Shown: positions 23,818-33,246, counted from the first letter of the stretch. The stretch: DNA of 64,000 nucleotides from Vibrio panuliri (GCF_009938205.1 NZ_AP019655.1:62001-126000), one strand, 5' to 3'. Notes: generated from the sequence alone by a model not told the origin. A program made the numbers and translations.

Positions 23818-24981
23818 ATGTATCGAATTTCCCAACTTGGTGAGTTAGTTGGTTTATCTCGCACCACATTGCTCTACTACGAAAAACTAGGGCTAATTAA
23901 TGGTAAGCGAATGGACAACGGTTATCGCGCTTATAGTGATATGGACTTACAACGTTTACGTTTGATTCAGCAACTGCAAAGTGGCGGTTTGACGCTCAAA
24001 GAGTGTAAAGCTTGCCTTGAAGCGAAAGTTGAGCGTCAGATATTGGCTGAAAGGTTAAAACAGCTCGATCAAGAGATTGCGCAGAAACAACAATCTCGCG
24101 ATCTGCTGGCGGCGCTATTGGGTGAAAAGCCATTAACCGATTGGCATGAGATGTTAGATAAAGTTGCGCCGGATGCTCACATTGATTGGTTGATCAAGCA
24201 AGGGTTCAGCGAGACCGATGCGCAACGTTTACGATGGTTATCCAAAGATATGAATACACATGATACCTATATGGCAGACTTTTATCGCATTTTTGATGTA
24301 CTTGAAAGACGAGGTCCCGGCTCGAAAGCCGATACGTTGACCGCATTGGGTAAAGTGCCAATTGACGCTAAAACGATTCTAGAGATTGGTTGTGGATTGG
24401 GCATTGCCACTCGGTTATTGGCAGAGCAATCCTCAGCTCAAATTACTGCTATCGACAATGATCAAGAGGCGATTAATGAGTTGCAAACCAAGTTTGATGA
24501 CTATGCTGATAAGGTGAGATTTGAATGTGCCAGCATGACGGATTTACCCTTTACCGAGCAATCATTTGATTTGATCTGGTCAGAGGGTAGCGCATACATC
24601 ATGGGGGTAAACAACGCCTTTAAGCAGTGGCGAAACTTGCTAAAGGATGGTGGCGTGTTGGTCGTCAGCGACTTGGTTTGGGCGACTGATAGACCCAGCG
24701 AAGCCAGTCAACTGTTTTGGTCTAGTGAGTACCCAGATATGACCACGGTGAGTGAGCGCATTGCTCAAGCCAAATCTGCAGGCTATCAAGTGGTTGATAC
24801 TTTCCCTATTAGCGATGCTGCATGGGATGAATACTATCGACCATTGGCTCAGCAGGTGGCGGCCGTTAAAGCCGAAATGCCTAACTCTCAAGCAGTAAAA
24901 GCTATTGAACGTGAGCTAGAGAACTATGCGCAACGTAATCAGCAATTTGATTATCAAATGTTTATTTTAGTGAAAGCTTAA
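23818..24981 (+). CDS. MerR-family regulator fused to a SAM methyltransferase
   Basis: 387 residues in two parts. Residues 1-70 are a MerR DNA-binding domain (YRISQLGELVGLSRTTLLYYEKLGLI, NGYRAYSDMDLQRLRLIQQL) with the usual dimerisation helix to about 110. From about 180 a class I methyltransferase begins: TILEIGCGLGIATRLLAEQ (motif I), ITAIDNDQEAI, FECASMTDLPFTEQSFDLIWSEGSAYIMG, then LLKDGGVLVVSDLVW. The fusion suggests a regulator whose sensing module is a methyltransferase fold, or an enzyme that controls its own gene. A GNAT enzyme follows 28 bases later and is probably co-transcribed. Confidence 0.87.
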   Translation: MYRISQLGELVGLSRTTLLYYEKLGLINGKRMDNGYRAYSDMDLQRLRLIQQLQSGGLTLKECKACLEAKVERQILAERLKQLDQEIAQKQQSRDLLAALLGEKPLTDWHEMLDKVAPDAHIDWLIKQGFSETDAQRLRWLSKDMNTHDTYMADFYRIFDVLERRGPGSKADTLTALGKVPIDAKTILEIGCGLGIATRLLAEQSSAQITAIDNDQEAINELQTKFDDYADKVRFECASMTDLPFTEQSFDLIWSEGSAYIMGVNNAFKQWRNLLKDGGVLVVSDLVWATDRPSEASQLFWSSEYPDMTTVSERIAQAKSAGYQVVDTFPISDAAWDEYYRPLAQQVAAVKAEMPNSQAVKAIERELENYAQRNQQFDYQMFILVKA

Positions 24982-25009
24982 GCCGCTTTCATAGTGAGAC
25001 AGAGAAACA

Positions 25010-25549
25010 ATGAAATACTCTATTTTAGATTTAACGCAACAAGACGAAATTCAAGATTTGTTCCGTGCGACTTTCGGTGATTCTGAAGGCGCGCAAGAAG
25101 GGGAGATGATCGGGGAGTTAGCCAATCAACTTGTTGTGACAACAGACAGTGACGAAATGGTGATCGTGGGTGCGAGCCAAGATGATGTTTTGCTTGGTTG
25201 TGTTATCTTCACCAAGTTCCACTTTAAAGACAATCACACCAATGCGTACTTGCTATCACCAGCCGCCGTCGCCACTGCGACACAAGGCCAAGGTGTTGGT
25301 CAAAAACTAATTCAATTTGGTTTAGATACACTTAAGGCGCAAGGCGTCGAGTTGGTGTTGACCTATGGTGATCCAAGTTTTTACTCAAAAGTTGGCTTTA
25401 CACAAATTTCAGAAGCACTTGTTAAAGCCCCATTAGTGCTTAGCTATCCGCATGGGTGGTTGGCGCAAATGCTTGATGGCAGCGCGGTACCGGCTATCGA
25501 CAGTGAAACCGCATGTGCGCCAGCTCTAAATGAGCAAAAATATTGGTAA
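25010..25549 (+). CDS. GNAT family N-acetyltransferase (YhbS-like)
   Basis: 179 residues. The acetyl-CoA-binding core is LLSPAAVATATQGQGVGQKLIQFGLDTLKAQG (Q/GxGxG/A pattern intact), preceded by VIVGASQDDVLLGCVIFTKFHF and followed by VLTYGDPSFYSKVGFTQISEA, the GDPxFYxxxGF motif typical of YhbS-type enzymes. Substrate unknown. It follows the MerR-methyltransferase gene and ends at a strong terminator, so the two form a two-gene unit. Confidence 0.85.
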   Translation: MKYSILDLTQQDEIQDLFRATFGDSEGAQEGEMIGELANQLVVTTDSDEMVIVGASQDDVLLGCVIFTKFHFKDNHTNAYLLSPAAVATATQGQGVGQKLIQFGLDTLKAQGVELVLTYGDPSFYSKVGFTQISEALVKAPLVLSYPHGWLAQMLDGSAVPAIDSETACAPALNEQKYW

Positions 25550-25576
25550 TCACAGACTCACAATCTGAACTTGATA

Positions 25577-25603
25577 GGGCGGGAGAGCACTCTCGCCTTT
25601 TTA
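25577..25603 (+). terminator. Terminator after the GNAT gene
   Basis: GGCGGGAGAG-CA-CTCTCGCC hairpin followed by TTTTT. Confidence 0.85.
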
Positions 25604-25621
25604 ATTTCTAAAATTGTCGAA

Positions 25622-25635
25622 TTGATATAAATCAA
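25622..25635. promoter_or_regulatory. FNR-type box upstream of the cytochrome c peroxidase gene
   Basis: TTGAT-ATAA-ATCAA, a perfect match to the FNR consensus TTGAT-N4-ATCAA, 243 bases before the start codon of the peroxidase gene. The downstream gene is a known type of FNR target in other bacteria. The rest of the 329-base gap is AT-rich; the promoter cannot be fixed precisely. Confidence 0.65.
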
Positions 25636-25878
25636 GCAAATGCTCGATTGATTTTTAGTGAATTTTGTAAATAAAAAGTAAACAAAGCAGTGGCACGTTA
25701 GGTATGGCGAGGTGTGTAAATATTAATCAATTTTAACATCGATTATTGCCATAAACCTTATCGATTTTTTACATTTTAACCACCTAAATGATTGCTTTAA
25801 TTTGAGTTCCAGAGCGTTTCAACTAAGAAAAACGCCGTGTTAGTGAGGTTTGTTAAATCTCTGAGAGAGGAAGTCTCA

Positions 25879-26865
25879 ATGAAAACAATCATAGCAGTTT
25901 GTGTAATGTCGGTTCTCTCGTTTGGCGCTTATGCTGAGCGTCAATCCCAAGAGCCCATTAAGATTATTGAACCTATCACGGGTTTAGATGCTAAGAAAGT
26001 TGAGCTCGGTAAGACCCTATGGTTTGAACCGCGTTTATCGGCATCGAATACCATTTCATGTAACTCTTGCCATAACATCGCCAAAGGCGGGGTAGATAAC
26101 TTACCCACATCCATTGGTCATAAATGGGCAATTGGTCCGATTAACTCGCCCACCGTGTTTAACTCGGATTTAAACTTTGTCCAATTCTGGAATGGCCGAG
26201 CAAAGGATTTGCAAGAGCAAGCAGCAGGTCCAATTGCTAACCCGCTTGAAATGGCATTTACCCACCAATTAGCGATTGATACCTTACAGTCTATCCCTCA
26301 ATACCGTCAGTGGTTCAAAGAGACTTATGGCGTCGATACCATTACTATTGATGAAGTCACGGATGCGATAGCAGTATTTGAGCAAACCTTACGCACCCCC
26401 AACGCGCCATTTGATCAATGGCTTAAAGGGGATGACAGCGCGTTAACCGTTGCTCAAGTTGAAGGTTATCAACTGTTTAAAGAAAAAGGGTGTACAGCGT
26501 GTCATGCAGGACCATTAGCGGGTGGTCAAATGTACCAGAAGATGGGGTTAGTGAAGCCGTTTGCGACAGATAACCCTGATATTGGTCGTAAAGCGATTAC
26601 TGGCAATGAGTTTGATAAGTTCGTGTTTAAAGTGCCAACGCTGCGTAACATTGAGTTGACCTATCCCTACTTCCACGATGGTTCTGTATGGGATCTTCAA
26701 GAAGCGGTTTCCATGATGGCAGACTTGCAACTGGGTCAGAAATTGACCCAAGAAGAGTCTGAGAAGATCACGGAATTCTTGCGTTCACTTACGGGTGACT
26801 TACCACAAGTGACGCTACCGCATTTACCGCCATCGAGTAATGAGACTGCTCGACCAAACATTTAA
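25879..26865 (+). CDS. ccpA: Di-haem cytochrome c peroxidase
   Basis: 328 residues from the ATG at 25879 (GAGGAAG before it). Signal peptide 1-19 (ending GAYA-ER), then the di-haem peroxidase fold with two c-type haem sites, CNSCH at 61-65 and CTACH at 205-209. Family landmarks are LGKTLWFEPRLSASNTISC, SPTVFNSDLNFVQFWNGRAKDL, GPIANPLEM, and near the C-terminus KVPTLRNIELTYPYFHDGSVWDL. It reduces hydrogen peroxide to water in the periplasm using electrons from cytochrome c, mostly under low oxygen. An FNR box upstream fits that. Terminator directly after. Confidence 0.92.
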   Translation: MKTIIAVCVMSVLSFGAYAERQSQEPIKIIEPITGLDAKKVELGKTLWFEPRLSASNTISCNSCHNIAKGGVDNLPTSIGHKWAIGPINSPTVFNSDLNFVQFWNGRAKDLQEQAAGPIANPLEMAFTHQLAIDTLQSIPQYRQWFKETYGVDTITIDEVTDAIAVFEQTLRTPNAPFDQWLKGDDSALTVAQVEGYQLFKEKGCTACHAGPLAGGQMYQKMGLVKPFATDNPDIGRKAITGNEFDKFVFKVPTLRNIELTYPYFHDGSVWDLQEAVSMMADLQLGQKLTQEESEKITEFLRSLTGDLPQVTLPHLPPSSNETARPNI

Positions 26866-26873
26866 CGACTGGT

Positions 26874-26898
26874 AAAGGAGCTCAATGAGCTCCTTTTT
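26874..26898. terminator. Bidirectional terminator
   Basis: AAAGGAGCTCA / TGAGCTCCTTTTT hairpin between the convergent peroxidase and ferric-reductase genes; it directly abuts the stop codon of the latter and has T-rich flanks on one side and A-rich on the other. Confidence 0.85.
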
Positions 26899-28215
26899 CT
26901 ATCTAAAATTGAACAACTCGTGATGAAAATGGTTCAAATTGAATCGGTGCTGTTTCAACTGCTGCTTTAGCGCTTGACCAAATCCAGTTGGGCCACAAAA
27001 CCATACGCTAACATTATCTAGGCTTCCAATTTGGCTTTTGATTTTGTCGATAGTTAAAAAGTGCATGGTTCGATTATCTATCAGATGAAAACGCACCTTA
27101 GCTTGCTTTGCCAGTCGCTCTAACTCGGCGACCAACTGCGGTGAAGGCGCTTGTGTACAGTAATAAAGATCGACAGTTTGAGTATGATCTTGCTGTTTGA
27201 GTTGCTGCAGTCGAGCTTTAAATGCCGCAATACCAATTCCACCTGCTACCCATACTTGCTGTTGGTTATCCGCAAATTCAAAGTGACCATAAGGCCCTTC
27301 AATTTCAACGTTATCACCTGTGGCGACATGTTGGTGCAGATGAGTGGTAAAATCCCCTAGAGCTTTGATAGTAAACTCAACAAACGGTTCACTACTGTTG
27401 GAGCTGATGGTAAATGGATGCGGTTCTTCGCCTTTGATGGTTAAAAAAGCAAATTGTCCGGCATTATGCCCAGGCCATTGAGGTACGGCGAGGCGCATTT
27501 TATAGGTTTGGTTAACTTGATCGTATTCGAGTGTTGTTACACTCCCTTGATAGCGGCGAGTTTTCCCCACTTTACCCAGCAAGCTCCATAGCGCACAAGC
27601 AACCCCTACCAACGCAAGTAAAATGGTAATCGGCGTGATTAAGTTGGACCAATACGCTGGTTTTATCAATACCACTGAATGGTAAGCAATGACGACGAAA
27701 GCAATCGCCATGGCTTTATGGGTTAGCTTGAAGCGTTTGTATTGGATAGGCGCAAACAGTGCGATAAGAGTGAGCGCAACAAAGGCGTATAGAGCCAGTT
27801 CACCGATCGACTTTGCACCGCCCCTTAGGCTCATAATCATTGCTTGCAGTGACTCAGGATCGAGTTGGGGACGCGCATGGCTGCCGCGTTCCAATACACC
27901 ATATTGCACCAATTTTTTGGGCACGATGGCGAGTAACCAGTGAATCGCCCCAATGATTACCCCGTAGATCGCAAGCCACTTATGCAGCCGATACGACTTA
28001 TCTAGCCCCGCAGTCATCTTGTCAATTAAGGGAAGGCGCAAAGCCAGTAACATAGTGAGCGTGAGTAAGAGTAATGAAATAATGCCAGTACCTTGGATTA
28101 AGGCACTGCGCCAGTGCATAAACGTGGTGTAGCTAAAAAGGTTTGGTTCGGCCTGAAGCCAGATAAGTGTGCAAGCCGCAATCAGTGCTGCGGTATATAG
28201 ATAGAGTTTGTTCAT
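26899..28215 (-). CDS. Ferric-reductase-like transmembrane flavocytochrome
   Basis: 438 residues. The N-terminal half has six or so transmembrane helices with paired histidines for haem b (YRLHKWLAIYGVIIGAIHWLLA; LTHKAMAIAFVVIAYHSVVLI). The C-terminal half is a ferredoxin-reductase-like unit: HPFTISSN (FAD-binding RxYS-like motif variant), VEIEGPYGHF, WVAGGIGIAAFKARLQQL (NAD(P)H-binding GGIGI), and VWFCGPTGFGQAL. The layout is that of the ferric reductase/NADPH oxidase superfamily. It moves electrons from cytoplasmic NAD(P)H across the membrane to ferric iron, oxygen or a periplasmic partner. Its acceptor is unknown. Monocistronic, convergent with the peroxidase. Confidence 0.87.
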   Translation of the reverse strand: MNKLYLYTAALIAACTLIWLQAEPNLFSYTTFMHWRSALIQGTGIISLLLLTLTMLLALRLPLIDKMTAGLDKSYRLHKWLAIYGVIIGAIHWLLAIVPKKLVQYGVLERGSHARPQLDPESLQAMIMSLRGGAKSIGELALYAFVALTLIALFAPIQYKRFKLTHKAMAIAFVVIAYHSVVLIKPAYWSNLITPITILLALVGVACALWSLLGKVGKTRRYQGSVTTLEYDQVNQTYKMRLAVPQWPGHNAGQFAFLTIKGEEPHPFTISSNSSEPFVEFTIKALGDFTTHLHQHVATGDNVEIEGPYGHFEFADNQQQVWVAGGIGIAAFKARLQQLKQQDHTQTVDLYYCTQAPSPQLVAELERLAKQAKVRFHLIDNRTMHFLTIDKIKSQIGSLDNVSVWFCGPTGFGQALKQQLKQHRFNLNHFHHELFNFR

Positions 28216-28755
28216 AGCATGCGCTCCCAGTGAGCTTAAACTATATCTGGATGAATGTAAGGTGCAGTCAAGGGATGTAAAGCAACGTAAAGCTTAGGGT
28301 GAGCGTGTGATTTATTTCTGAAATTAAATGACAAATCGCTCGGCTGTTTTGATCTTCGTTGCTGATTAGTGGTTGCCAAAAAGGCTCCAAAAGTGGGTCG
28401 CTATGGAAAAAAGGTGATCAAAATCTTATTGCGCTTAATTTTGAGCGCGAGATAAGTCAGATTTTACTGAGGAAAACGATTGCATGCCATGGTGGCATAT
28501 GATTGCGTTAATTGATGGTTAATTTAATGTGAATGAAATGAGTCTAAAAGTGTCGGGTGATGGTGGTTAAATTACGTAACACTTTCAAGTTAACGTTGCG
28601 TTAACTTTATTTATTATTGAATTTATCATTAATGTGCGTAGATCACGCTTATGAGCTGATTCTCCAATCGGATTTTAATTTCAGCCTTACCATTTCTTCA
28701 TCGATTCACCTTACCCCTACACATAACAAAACCATAGCTAAAAGGATTGATGAAG
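28216..28755. other. Long intergenic region before the sugar operon
   Basis: 540 bases without a credible gene, holding the promoters of the flavocytochrome (minus) and of the sugar ABC operon (plus). It has a perfect inverted repeat ATGCCA-TGG-TGGCAT at 28484-28498 and a 21-bp palindrome at 28587-28607. No regulator gene is adjacent. Confidence 0.5.
28587..28607. promoter_or_regulatory. 21-bp operator-like palindrome before the sugar ABC operon
   Basis: Perfect 9-bp arms AAGTTAACG and CGTTAACTT around a 3-base centre (TTG), 149 bases before the first gene of the operon. The symmetry is that of a dimeric repressor site; the protein that binds is not identified. Confidence 0.55.
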
Positions 28756-29730
28756 ATGAAAAAGGTCTTACTGAAAGCTGCAGCACTGACATTAGCGTTA
28801 AGCGCTGCCGGTGTCCACGCCAAAGATTACGAGATCGTCAACGTAGTTAAAGTATCTGGTATTCCATGGTTCAACCAAATGAATAAAGGTATTGAGCAAG
28901 CCGCGACAGATTTCGGTGTTAATGCGCGTCAGCTTGGTCCTTCAACGCCAGACCCTGCGCAGCAAGTTAAAATTATTGAAGACTTAATCGCTAAAGGTGT
29001 GGATGCGATAACAGTAGTACCAAACGATGTAACGGTTCTTGAGCCTGTGTTTAAGAAAGCTCGCGAGAAAGGCATCATCGTATTGACCCACGAATCACCA
29101 GACGGTCATGGTGCAGATTGGGATATCGAGACCATCGATAACCAAGCTTATGCTAAAGCAACCATGGATGAGCTGGCGAAAAATATGGGCGAGAAAGGCG
29201 GATACGCAGTATACGTTGGTTCTCTTACGGTTCCGCTGCACAACAACTGGGCGAACCTAGCTATCGATTACCAAAAGAAAACGTACCCAGAGATGTACGA
29301 AGTTACTAGCCGTATGCCTGTCGCAGAGAGTATTGACCAGTCTTACGCAGCAACCAACGATCTAATGAAAGCTCATGCTGATATGGCCGGTATCGTCTCT
29401 TATGGTTCACTAGGTGGTATTGGTGCTGGTGAAGCGATTAAGAAAAAACGCGCCAAAGATAAGATCAGTGTGGTCGGCATCATGATGCCAAGCCAAGCTG
29501 CACCTTACCTAATGCGTGGTGAAATTGACAAAGGCTTCCTATGGAACCCTGCAGATGCAGGTTATGCAATGGTCGCGGTTGCTAAGCAGATGCTGGAAGG
29601 CAAAGATGTGGCGCAAGGTGTGAAAGTAGCAGGTCTTGGCGATGCAGAGATCGACACTCAAAACCGTGTTATCAAGTTCAATAAGATCCTAGAAGTAGAT
29701 AAAACCAATGCAAAAGCGCTAGGTTTCTAA
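28756..29730 (+). CDS. Sugar ABC transporter, periplasmic binding protein
   Basis: About 324 residues from ATG 28756, nine bases after AAAGGA (ATG 28750 is too close to it). Signal peptide ending VHA-KD, then a type I periplasmic binding fold of the ribose/AI-2 group: VVKVSGIPWFNQMNKGIEQAATDFGV, DPAQQVKIIEDLIAKGVDAITVVPNDV, AREKGIIVLTHESP, and GIVSYGSLGGIGAGEAI. It resembles LsrB/RhaS-like proteins, so the ligand may be a pentose, pentulose or related polyol. First gene of a five-gene operon with an ATPase, two permeases and a pentulose kinase. Confidence 0.9.
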   Translation: MKKVLLKAAALTLALSAAGVHAKDYEIVNVVKVSGIPWFNQMNKGIEQAATDFGVNARQLGPSTPDPAQQVKIIEDLIAKGVDAITVVPNDVTVLEPVFKKAREKGIIVLTHESPDGHGADWDIETIDNQAYAKATMDELAKNMGEKGGYAVYVGSLTVPLHNNWANLAIDYQKKTYPEMYEVTSRMPVAESIDQSYAATNDLMKAHADMAGIVSYGSLGGIGAGEAIKKKRAKDKISVVGIMMPSQAAPYLMRGEIDKGFLWNPADAGYAMVAVAKQMLEGKDVAQGVKVAGLGDAEIDTQNRVIKFNKILEVDKTNAKALGF

Positions 29731-29791
29731 TCCAAACCTAATAGTAATACTGGGGCGGTGCAACGCCGCCCCCTGACTTCTGGAAATTCTC

Positions 29792-31285
29792 ATGTCTGGT
29801 ACTCCTTTTATTACTCTCAAACAGGTGTCAAAACACTTTGGCTCTGTGAAAGCACTAGATGGCATTAACCTCACTTTTAACCAAGGCGAAGTACATTGCT
29901 TAGCGGGCAAAAATGGCTGCGGTAAAAGTACGTTGTTTAAAGTTATCTCTGGTGTTCATGCTCCTGAGAAAGGTGCAGAAATCATACTTGGCGGAAAAAC
30001 ATACGCCCGTCTAAATCCACAGCAATCAATCGAACACGGCATTCAGGTTATTTATCAAGATCTCTCCTTGTTTCCTAATCTCACCGTGGCAGAAAACATC
30101 GCAATCCAAGATCATGTTGAGTGGACCAAGGGTCTGGTGCAACAAAAACGAATTCAAGAAATTGCCCTAAAGGCGATGGCTAAAGTGGGCGTGAAGCTGC
30201 CGCTTGAGAGACGTGTGGAGCAACTCTCCATCGCAGAGTGTCAACTGGTTGCAATTTGCCGCGCAATGGCTTCCGACGCCAAATTAATGATCATGGATGA
30301 GCCTACGGCATCATTGACTCGAACTGAGGTGAATCACTTAATCGAAGTGGTTGCAGATCTTAAAGCCAAAGGGGTCACGGTGGTTTTTGTTAGCCACAAA
30401 CTCGATGAGGTTATGGAGATCTCAGACCGAATTACGGTGATTCGTGATGGCCGCACAGTGGGGACTTACCAAGCCGATGAAGTAGACAGTGATGAGTTGG
30501 CATTTTTAATGACAGGCCAACGTTTTGAATTTACGCCTCTTGCACCTTATCAGCAGCAAGGGGAAGTGAAACTGGAAGTGAAGAACCTAACCAAACAGGG
30601 GCAGTTTAGCGATATATCATTTGCGGTTCGCAAGGGAGAGATCGTATCAATCACTGGTCTGTTAGGTGCGGGGCGGACGGAACTATGCATGGCGCTGTTT
30701 GGCATGACTCAGCCCGATAGTGGTGAAATCTTGGTGAATAACCAAGTCATGTCATTTGCCTCTAACCGAGATGCGATTGCTCAAGGTATTGGCTATGTAT
30801 CCGAAGACCGTATGTCGACGGGCTTGGTCATGGAGCAAGCGATTCAAGATAACATTACAGCATCCGTTTTAAATCGTTTACGTAAACCTTCAGGCTTTTT
30901 GGATCATCTTAAAGCGAACAAGTTGGTTTCGACCTTAATTTCGTCTCTATCGATTAAAGTGGCGGACCCTAAACTGCCAGTGACCAGCCTCTCTGGCGGT
31001 AACGCACAACGGATTTCGATCGCTAAGTGGATAGCAGCGGAGCCTGAAGTATTGATCTTAGACTCTCCGACTGTGGGCGTGGATGTGGCTAATAAGGAAG
31101 CCATATACAACATTGCCAAAGACCTTGCTGCGCAAGGCATTGCTATCATCATGGTCAGCGATGAGATCCCAGAAGTGTTTTATAACAGTCACCGCGTGAT
31201 TGTGATGAAAGAAGGACGTTTTACTCATGACTTCCAACCTACTCACTCTTCAGAGCAAGAAATTATGGAGGCAGTCAATGCTTAA
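29792..31285 (+). CDS. Sugar ABC transporter, double ATPase subunit
   Basis: 497 residues with two tandem ABC domains, as in RbsA/XylG/LsrA. The first has Walker A GKNGCGKST (39-47), QLSIAECQLVAICRAM in place of a classic signature, and Walker B LMIMDEPTASL. The second has a degenerate Walker A (GLLGAGRTEL), signature LSGGNAQRISIAKW and LILDSPTVGVDVANK, the usual asymmetry of the carbohydrate-uptake CUT2 class. It powers uptake through the two permeases downstream. Its stop codon overlaps the next gene by eight bases. Confidence 0.93.
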   Translation: MSGTPFITLKQVSKHFGSVKALDGINLTFNQGEVHCLAGKNGCGKSTLFKVISGVHAPEKGAEIILGGKTYARLNPQQSIEHGIQVIYQDLSLFPNLTVAENIAIQDHVEWTKGLVQQKRIQEIALKAMAKVGVKLPLERRVEQLSIAECQLVAICRAMASDAKLMIMDEPTASLTRTEVNHLIEVVADLKAKGVTVVFVSHKLDEVMEISDRITVIRDGRTVGTYQADEVDSDELAFLMTGQRFEFTPLAPYQQQGEVKLEVKNLTKQGQFSDISFAVRKGEIVSITGLLGAGRTELCMALFGMTQPDSGEILVNNQVMSFASNRDAIAQGIGYVSEDRMSTGLVMEQAIQDNITASVLNRLRKPSGFLDHLKANKLVSTLISSLSIKVADPKLPVTSLSGGNAQRISIAKWIAAEPEVLILDSPTVGVDVANKEAIYNIAKDLAAQGIAIIMVSDEIPEVFYNSHRVIVMKEGRFTHDFQPTHSSEQEIMEAVNA

Positions 31286-32276
31286 TAAATTCAGTTGCTC
31301 ATTGGCTGCCTTTGCCAAACGCCATGAGTTTTACCTTTCGCTAATGATTGTGCTGATTGTTGCCGTGTTGTCATTCACGACAGCAGACTTTTTGACCCTT
31401 GGTAATATTTTCGATATGTCGGTGAGCTCGGCCATTCTCGGGATTATGGCTTGTGGGTTGTTCGTTGTTCTGATCGCGGGTGGGATCGATATTTCGTTTC
31501 CAGCGACAGCGGCTATCGCTCAGTACATAGCCGCCACCTACATTCTTTCCATCGGTGGTAATTTTTTGATTGCCTTTGGCATTGCCGCGGTTGTTGGTGT
31601 GTTGCTGGGGATGATTAACGCTACTTTAGTGTACAAGCTAAAAGTGCCCGCCATCATTATTACGATCTCAACCCTGAATGTCTTTTTTGGTTTGCTGATC
31701 TATTTCAGCAACGGCGAGTGGTTATACGGTTTCCCTGATTGGTTTATGTATGGCATTGAGCTCTTTACCTTCACTGGTAGTGATGGTTACGACTATGGCC
31801 TGTCTTTACCGATTATTACCTTGATTGCAATGATTGCTCTGACTTCTTTCTTGATGTCGAAAACTCGCTTAGGGCGTCAGATTTATGCGGTTGGCGGTAA
31901 CGCAGATGCGGCGAGCCGTATCGGTATCAATATCTTTGGTATCAACTTGTTTGTGTATGGTTATATGGGCGCGCTTGCGGGTATCGCTTCGGTGGTACAA
32001 ACCCAGATCACCCAATCTGTTGCTCCTAACTCATTGATGGGTTTTGAGCTAACCGTATTAGCGGCTGTTGTGCTAGGTGGTACGAGTATGACGGGCGGCA
32101 AAGGTACGCTGTTTGGTGTGGTGCTTGGTGTGATTTTGCTGGCGGTGGTAAAAAATGGTCTGACGCTACTTGGCGTTCCTTCATACTGGCATACGGTCGT
32201 GACGGGTTTGATCATCGTGTGCAGCATCAGTATGACTGCGCTTAACGAGAAAAAACAAGCGGTGCAGGGGGCATAA
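31278..32276 (+). CDS. Sugar ABC transporter permease 1
   Basis: 332 residues, about eight to ten transmembrane helices. Family landmarks of CUT2 permeases (RbsC/LsrC): GIMACGLFVVLIAGGIDISFPATAAIAQ, LKVPAIIITISTLNVFFGL, and AVVLGGTSMTGGKGTLFGVVLGVILLAVVKNGLTLLG. The start is the ATG overlapping the ATPase gene's end (ATGCTTAA); upstream in-frame codons lie inside that gene. The first of two non-identical permeases, which would form a heterodimer as in LsrC-LsrD. Confidence 0.91.
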   Translation: MLNKFSCSLAAFAKRHEFYLSLMIVLIVAVLSFTTADFLTLGNIFDMSVSSAILGIMACGLFVVLIAGGIDISFPATAAIAQYIAATYILSIGGNFLIAFGIAAVVGVLLGMINATLVYKLKVPAIIITISTLNVFFGLLIYFSNGEWLYGFPDWFMYGIELFTFTGSDGYDYGLSLPIITLIAMIALTSFLMSKTRLGRQIYAVGGNADAASRIGINIFGINLFVYGYMGALAGIASVVQTQITQSVAPNSLMGFELTVLAAVVLGGTSMTGGKGTLFGVVLGVILLAVVKNGLTLLGVPSYWHTVVTGLIIVCSISMTALNEKKQAVQGA

Positions 32277-33235
32277 TGGAACAAGTACTTAATAGTTTAA
32301 AAATGCCAACCGATAGAAATATTCGCTACTTGTTAGTGATTTTAGTTGGCATCCTCGTGGTGATGGGTTTCTCAAGTGGGCAAGCGTTTTTCTCACTGGA
32401 TAACCTGCAATCCATGTCTTCGCAAATGCCTTTGCTTGGTTTGTTGGCGCTAGGTATGGCGGTCTGCATGCTCACTGGTGGTATCAACCTGTCGATCATT
32501 GCAACGACCAACGCGTGTGGCTTAGTGATGGCAAGTATTATCACCCTTGCGCCAGACAGTTCTGCGATGTTGGTGCTAGCGTTAGCGGGTGGTTTGATTA
32601 CTGCGGTCGTTATCGGGCTGCTTAATGGTGCGTTAATTGCCTATGTTGGAGTATCTCCGATTCTTGCAACGCTGGGTATGATGACATTGATCAATGGTCT
32701 TAACGTGTTGATTTCTGGCGGTAGTGTTATCTCGGGTTTCCCTCAAGCGCTGTTGGTTCTTGGTAACGGTTCTTTGCTCGGTATTCCAATGCCGTTGATC
32801 CTATTTGTGCTGTTTGCTATTGCATTGTGGGCGCTGCTTGAACACACCAGTTTAGGACGCACCATCTATATGATGGGATCCAATGAGAAAGCGACTCGTT
32901 TTTCGGGAATCAATACCCAAAAAGCAACGCTGTATGTCTACATTATTTCATCAATCCTGTGTTGGGTGGCTGCTATCGTGATGATGGCCAAATTTAACTC
33001 GGCCAAAGCGGGCTACGGTGAGTCATATTTGCTGATTGCTATCTTGGCTTCGGTGTTAGGTGGCATCAACCCTGATGGTGGTTTTGGTCGCATTGTGGGT
33101 ATCGGCCTTGCTTTGATCGTACTGCAAACACTGGAAAGTGGTCTTAACTTGCTGGGAGTGAGTAGCTATCTCACGATGGCACTTTGGGGCGGTATCTTGA
33201 TCCTATTTATCTTCTTACAAAAAAATAAGGCTTAA
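32276..33235 (+). CDS. Sugar ABC transporter permease 2
   Basis: 319 residues, multi-spanning, CUT2 permease. Shows QMPLLGLLALGMAVCMLTGGINLSI, YVGVSPILATLGMMTLINGLNVLISGG and LLIAILASVLGGINPDGGFGRIVGIGLALIVLQTLESGLNLLG. Its ATG shares one base with the stop codon of permease 1 (TAATG), so translation is coupled. Partner of permease 1 in the membrane channel. Confidence 0.91.
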   Translation: MEQVLNSLKMPTDRNIRYLLVILVGILVVMGFSSGQAFFSLDNLQSMSSQMPLLGLLALGMAVCMLTGGINLSIIATTNACGLVMASIITLAPDSSAMLVLALAGGLITAVVIGLLNGALIAYVGVSPILATLGMMTLINGLNVLISGGSVISGFPQALLVLGNGSLLGIPMPLILFVLFAIALWALLEHTSLGRTIYMMGSNEKATRFSGINTQKATLYVYIISSILCWVAAIVMMAKFNSAKAGYGESYLLIAILASVLGGINPDGGFGRIVGIGLALIVLQTLESGLNLLGVSSYLTMALWGGILILFIFLQKNKA

Positions 33236-33246
33236 CGGGGTAGTTT

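Noticed and set aside
28306..28321. CRP site (TGTGATTTATTTCTGA) before the sugar operon
   Set aside because: Second half-site is poor and it is over 400 bases from the first gene, so not counted.
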